From: an uncultured Collinsella sp.
Lineage (GTDB): Bacteria > Actinomycetota > Coriobacteriia > Coriobacteriales > Coriobacteriaceae
DNA length: 10,055 nt
Assembly (NCBI GenBank): GCA_900550355.1
Contig: URRT01000065.1
Coordinates: 1-10,055 of the forward strand
Direction of reading: 5' to 3'
Shown: positions 7,282 through 10,055 of the stretch, one piece after another
How the letters are laid out: each line of letters opens with the position of its first letter
Numbering within the stretch: position 1 is the first letter of the stretch
The notes under the pieces: model-generated
What the model was told of the DNA's origin: nothing
The model's database searches: none
What the model saw: the letters and a program-made list of their open reading frames with translations, nothing else
Position numbers and translations under genes: made by a program

Positions 7282-8277
7282 TTCGCTCGAGCCGGAATCG
7301 GTCGTCTCGGATGTGTCGGAACTGTCATCCGAGCTCTCGTCCTTCGTCTTGGTCGCAGCATCGCGCGACGTTCCCTGCGGCGTGCTGTTGGCCGTGCTCA
7401 CGTCCTCATCCGAGGCCGACTGTTCGTCAGTCAGCGAGGTAATGACCAGCACTTCCTCGTTGTTCTCGGCCGTGGTCTGAGCGCGCACCACAATGGTGTA
7501 GTACACGTCGTTTGCCGATTTCTCAACCGACGAGACGGTGCCGAGCGGAAGGCCCTTGGGGAACACACCGCCGATGCCCGAGGTCACGATGATGTCGCCA
7601 ACCTTAACGTCGGAGTCGACGCTCACGTACTCAAGACGCAGCGTGCCGTCAGCCTGCCCCTGCAGCATACCCTGGGCGCGCGTGTCCTGCACCATAGCGG
7701 ATACGCCGGAGTTCTCGTCGCCAATCAGGCGCACGGTCGACGTCTTGGCCGAAACCTCGATGATCTGGCCGATAACACCGGCCGAACTCGTCACAGGCAT
7801 GTTGATTGTAAGGCCGTCGGCAGAACCCTTATCGATCGTGACGGTCGAGGTCCAGGCATCGCCCGAGGCACCAACGATACGAGCTGCGGTCGATTTAAGG
7901 TTGTAGGTCGACTGCAGGCCGACCAGCCCCTCCAGGCGCTCAGCGGTCTTTTGAGCCTCGGAGAGCTCAGCAACCTTAGAGGTCAGCTCCTCGTTTTGTT
8001 TCTTGAGCTCGTCGAGCGTGTCCTGCGACGCCGTTAGGTTAGAGAACACGTTGCCGATCGCATTGAAGGGAGCCGCCACAGCCGAGCCCACAAAGCGCAC
8101 CGGCGAGGTAATCGTCGTTACGCCCGAACGCACGGCATGAATCGGTCCTGCCTCGCCCTCGCGGATGTAAAACGTGAGCAGCAACACCGAAATCAGGCTG
8201 AAAACAATCAACGGGCGCATACCCGTTGATTGTCGCTTGGTATTCAGATTTGTGGAGAAACCCGAAGATCGTGCCAA
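7279..8277 (-). CDS. mreC: MreC, rod-shape-determining protein
   Basis: MreC links MreB and MreD to the PBP2-RodA synthase on the outer face of the membrane. The protein has 332 residues: a short basic cytoplasmic N-terminus, one membrane segment at about 21-38 (RPLIVFSLISVLLLTFYI), a coiled coil at about 78-118 (LDELKKQNEELTSKVAELSE within it), and the MreC beta-barrel region at about 125-280 with typical blocks ARIVGASGDAW, ITSGIGGVFPKGLPLGTV-like sequence at 231-248, and YYTIVVRAQ. The last 50 residues form an acidic Ser/Thr-rich, probably disordered tail. The start is TTG at 8277, with AAGGTGG seven nt upstream; the in-frame ATG at codon 20 has no clear SD and would cut into the membrane anchor. 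It begins 21 nt after mreB and its TAG stop runs into the mreD SD. Confidence 0.95.
   Translation of the reverse strand: MARSSGFSTNLNTKRQSTGMRPLIVFSLISVLLLTFYIREGEAGPIHAVRSGVTTITSPVRFVGSAVAAPFNAIGNVFSNLTASQDTLDELKKQNEELTSKVAELSEAQKTAERLEGLVGLQSTYNLKSTAARIVGASGDAWTSTVTIDKGSADGLTINMPVTSSAGVIGQIIEVSAKTSTVRLIGDENSGVSAMVQDTRAQGMLQGQADGTLRLEYVSVDSDVKVGDIIVTSGIGGVFPKGLPLGTVSSVEKSANDVYYTIVVRAQTTAENNEEVLVITSLTDEQSASDEDVSTANSTPQGTSRDAATKTKDESSDDSSDTSETTDSGSSE
8204..8233 (-). other. Perfect 12-bp inverted repeat inside the start of mreC
   Basis: On the plus strand ACAATCAACGGG (8204-8215) and CCCGTTGATTGT (8222-8233) are exact reverse complements separated by six bases. In the mreC mRNA the stem would hold six G-C and six A-U pairs, with loop UAUGCG, and would be followed by UUUU counting the last stem base (GAUUGUUUUC). 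It covers codons 15-25, encoding RQSTGMRPLI. The loop contains the in-frame ATG of Met20. It could be a weak terminator/attenuator or a brake on mreC translation. The repeat is seen directly; the role is inferred. Confidence 0.6.
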
Positions 8278-8284
8278 ATGGAAT

Positions 8285-8291
8285 CCACCTT
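8285..8291 (-). promoter_or_regulatory. Ribosome binding site deciding the TTG start of mreC
   Basis: AAGGTGG lies seven nt before TTG 8277. No ATG or GTG at a suitable distance lies in frame, so the TTG is the best start. Confidence 0.65.
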
Positions 8292-8298
8292 TTGGAAA

Positions 8299-9342
8299 TT
8301 AAGCATTGGTCTGGACGAAGCCGCCATCAAACGCATTGGCCTCGAGCACGCGGGCACAGCCGTTAACGACGTTATCGAGTGCCGTAGGACTGACGTTGAC
8401 CGAAACACCGGTCTCATCGCGCAGGCGCACGTCGAGACCGCGCAGCAGCGCGCCGCCACCGGTCAGCAAAATGCCGTAGTACATAAGGTCCGAGGCAAGA
8501 TCGGGAGGCGTAGCGTCGAGTGCGTCCTTGACGGCCTTGGCCATCTCGTCGAGCGGCTTGTTGAGCGCGCGACGAATCTCCTCGCTCTCGATGCGTACGG
8601 TCTTGGGCAGACCGGTAATCACGTCACGGCCATTGACCTCGACGTCGAGCTCGTCCTTGAGCGGCACGGCGGAGCCAACCTTGATCTTGATGTCCTCTGC
8701 CGTACGCTCGCCGATGGCCAGGTTGTAGGCATCGCGAACGTGCGTGAGGATGGCCTGATCGAACTCGTCGCCGGCAATACGGATGGACTGCGAGACGACG
8801 ATGCCGCCCATAGCGATAACGGCAACCTCGGTAGTACCGCCACCGATGTCGATGACCATGGAGCCGGTGGGCTCCTCGACGGGCAGGTCGGCGCCGATAG
8901 CAGCAGCCATGGGCTCCTCGATCAGGTAGGCCTGGCGAGCGCCGGCCTGGATCGTGGCCTCAAAGACAGCGCGCTTCTCGACCGACGTGACGCCGGAGGG
9001 AACGCAGACGACAACGCGCGGACGCGGGGTCCACGGATAGCGCTTCTCGGAAGCCTTGTCGATAAAGTAGCGGAGCATGGCCTCGGTAACATCGAAGTCG
9101 GCGATAACGCCGTCCTTCAGGGGACGAACGGCCACAATGTTGCCGGGCGTACGGCCGAGCATGCGCTTTGCCTCGATACCGACCGCCAGGATGCGCTCGT
9201 CGTTCTTGTCGATGGCGACGACGGAGGGCTCGCGGATGACGATGCCCTTGCCGCGCACGGAGACAAGCGTATTTGCGGTGCCGAGGTCGATGGCAAGATC
9301 GCCCGCATAGCTACCGAAGAACATATCCATCAAAGAAAACAA
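8299..9342 (-). CDS. mreB: MreB, actin-like cell-shape protein
   Basis: MreB forms ATP-dependent filaments under the membrane that guide the lateral wall synthase. Its 347 residues match the family length. Actin-fold motifs are IDLGTANTLV at 18-27 (phosphate 1), LIEEPMAAAIGADLPV at 140-155 (catalytic Glu142 region), VIDIGGGTTEVAVI at 163-176 (phosphate 2), GDEFDQAI at 191-198, GERTAEDIKI at 211-220 and LLTGGGALLRGLD at 292-304 (adenosine motif). The N-terminal MFSLMDMFFG is a plausible amphipathic membrane-binding tip. The start is TTG at 9342 with AGGAG five nt upstream; the in-frame ATG at 9330 is 17 nt from that SD and less likely. It is followed by mreC after 21 nt. It is intact with no missing motif. 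Confidence 0.97.
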   Translation of the reverse strand: MFSLMDMFFGSYAGDLAIDLGTANTLVSVRGKGIVIREPSVVAIDKNDERILAVGIEAKRMLGRTPGNIVAVRPLKDGVIADFDVTEAMLRYFIDKASEKRYPWTPRPRVVVCVPSGVTSVEKRAVFEATIQAGARQAYLIEEPMAAAIGADLPVEEPTGSMVIDIGGGTTEVAVIAMGGIVVSQSIRIAGDEFDQAILTHVRDAYNLAIGERTAEDIKIKVGSAVPLKDELDVEVNGRDVITGLPKTVRIESEEIRRALNKPLDEMAKAVKDALDATPPDLASDLMYYGILLTGGGALLRGLDVRLRDETGVSVNVSPTALDNVVNGCARVLEANAFDGGFVQTNA

Positions 9343-9347
9343 CGCAA

Positions 9348-9352
9348 CTCCT
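9348..9352 (-). promoter_or_regulatory. Ribosome binding site deciding the TTG start of mreB
   Basis: AGGAG, then TTGCG, then TTG 9342. Using ATG 9330 would leave 17 nt of spacing, so TTG is favoured. Confidence 0.65.
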
Positions 9353-9380
9353 GATGTGTTGGATGATTGCTGGAAAACTA

Positions 9381-9397
9381 CTAGTTCATGATACTAG
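9381..9397. repeat. Short inverted repeat in the mreB leader
   Basis: CTAGT (9381-9385) and ACTAG (9393-9397) flank seven bases; TACTAG also occurs as a direct repeat at 9379-9384 and 9392-9397. On the minus strand this includes TAGTAT, which resembles a -10 element, but no convincing -35 sits at 16-18 nt. It could be an operator or chance. Confidence 0.25.
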
Positions 9398-9402
9398 CGC
9401 AA

Positions 9403-9435
9403 GCCCGGCACCTCACTTGCGGTGAAGCGCCGGGC
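9403..9435 (-). terminator. 14-bp stem-loop between the first gene and mreB; weak terminator or processing hairpin
   Basis: In the minus-strand RNA, GCCCGGCGCTTCAC pairs with GTGAGGTGCCGGGC around the loop CGCAA, with 12 Watson-Crick and two G-U pairs. It lies 22 nt after the stop of the upstream gene. Only two Ts follow it on the minus strand, so it is a poor match to a classical intrinsic terminator. It may partly end transcription of the upstream gene or protect an mRNA end. Transcription into mreB would then need read-through or a promoter in the remaining 60 nt. Confidence 0.45.
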
Positions 9436-9457
9436 AAAGCTAAATCCCATAAGGTCA

Positions 9458-10048
9458 CTACTGGTTGTCAGCAGCCGAGAAATCCATATCGAGCGAGGAG
9501 ACGGCCCAGCCGATGTGGTTGTCGGAGCGCACGAATTTGACGGTGTACTCCTGCTCGCCGCCCTTGGACAGCGATGCCTTGACCTTGGCGGTCGTCTCGG
9601 TCATGGACTGGTCCATGCCCTCGACGGACACGGTGGCACCCTGCGGAATCGAGGAGATGATCATCGACTTAGCGTCCTCGGACAAACTCGAGGCCAGGCA
9701 AGACTCGGCCTTTGCGGTGTCGCCGTCGCCGGCAGCCTGGAACAGATCGGTAACCACAGATTCCTGAGACGGGAAGCCAAAGCCGCGCGTGTAGGCAAAG
9801 CCCAGACCGCCCGCGGCGATCAAAATGAGCAGAAGCAGCACAATGAAGACTTTGAGACCCGTGTGGCGATGGCGGCGACGGACCTTGGCCTGCTTACGAT
9901 CCTGACGGTCCTGCTGGACCATCTCGGACTCGGACAGCGTAAAGAAGCCGGTGTCCGAGGGATCGGGCATAAACTGACCGGTCGCGCCCGTAGGATCGAG
10001 CGGATCGACGGCAGGAGCGTCCATCGCGGGCGCCGGCGCCGTAGCCAT
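9458..10048 (-). CDS. Single-pass membrane protein with an extracellular NTF2-like (DUF4878-like) domain, function unknown
   Basis: This is a 196-residue protein I do not recognise by name. Residues 1-62 are cytoplasmic: a Pro/Ala/Asp-rich stretch, then a strongly basic patch (RQDRKQAKVRRRHRHTG at 48-64). One membrane helix follows at about 66-86 (KVFIVLLLLILIAAGGLGFA), with the positive charges placing the N-terminus inside. The outside part, 95-196, begins SQESVVTDLFQAAGDGDTAKAE and ends in alternating strands (TVSVEGM, TAKVKASL, EYTVKFVRSDNHIGWAVSSL). This is the pattern of NTF2-like DUF4878 domains found on membrane or lipoproteins; the fold call is an inference. The ATG at 10048 is seven bases from the window edge; only GAGCTTA is visible upstream, so its SD cannot be fully judged. 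It is 115 nt from mreB, with a hairpin between. Confidence 0.8.
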   Translation of the reverse strand: MATAPAPAMDAPAVDPLDPTGATGQFMPDPSDTGFFTLSESEMVQQDRQDRKQAKVRRRHRHTGLKVFIVLLLLILIAAGGLGFAYTRGFGFPSQESVVTDLFQAAGDGDTAKAESCLASSLSEDAKSMIISSIPQGATVSVEGMDQSMTETTAKVKASLSKGGEQEYTVKFVRSDNHIGWAVSSLDMDFSAADNQ

Positions 10049-10055
10049 TAAGCTC

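Noticed and set aside
6714..7361. A 215-codon minus-strand frame taken as a whole gene
   Set aside because: Only its C-terminal 118 or so residues are MreD. The first part is out-of-frame mreC and mreD sequence, rich in Arg and Pro, and the real N-terminus is in the other frame.
8230..9354. Open frame of 374 codons on the plus strand opposite mreB
   Set aside because: It is antisense to an intact mreB with all actin-fold motifs and has no domain of its own; it is a codon-bias shadow.
9374..9402. Sigma-70-like promoter for mreB
   Set aside because: TAGTAT resembles a -10 and TTGCGC a -35, but they are adjacent instead of 16-18 nt apart, and no other pair fits well.

Overview
The window is a single co-directional block on the minus strand, about 60% G+C by eye, with no spacer longer than about 115 bases. 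It holds nine genes. Read in the direction of transcription (right to left) they are: a small membrane-anchored protein of unknown function, mreB, mreC, mreD (frameshifted), a PBP2-type transpeptidase gene (mrdA/pbp2), rodA, a DUF697-type membrane protein, a B12-binding-like radical SAM protein of the TIGR03960 type, and the first 187 codons of its DUF2344/TIGR03936 partner, which runs off the left edge. The gene content and protein style suggest a rod-shaped gut actinobacterium of the Coriobacteriia (Collinsella or a relative). This is an inference from recalled family resemblance; no search was run.

The right half encodes the cell-elongation machinery. MreB filaments, membrane protein MreC and integral membrane protein MreD position the peptidoglycan synthase made of RodA (SEDS glycosyltransferase) and PBP2 (transpeptidase). 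Junctions are short (about 9 to 21 nt), so the genes from mreB onward probably share a transcript. The only real gap lies between the first protein and mreB; it carries a 14-bp stem-loop.

The left third continues the run with less understood genes. The DUF697 protein has a C-terminal membrane domain usually attached to a GTPase, but here it follows an N-terminal domain with no P-loop. The radical SAM gene has a TTG start and a second cysteine cluster at its C-terminus, and it overlaps its partner by ATGA, implying coupled translation.

The main oddities are: (1) mreD cannot be read in one frame, and its two halves meet near 7073-7095, where the conserved GF..GL..D segment of the family is broken; (2) a perfect 12-bp inverted repeat followed by four Ts lies inside the start of mreC, with an in-frame ATG in its loop; (3) mreB, mreC and the radical SAM gene all start with TTG; (4) at four junctions the TAG stop of one gene is part of, or abuts, the Shine-Dalgarno of the next; (5) PBP2 appears to have two N-terminal membrane segments instead of one. 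I see no mobile element, CRISPR array, tRNA or rRNA.
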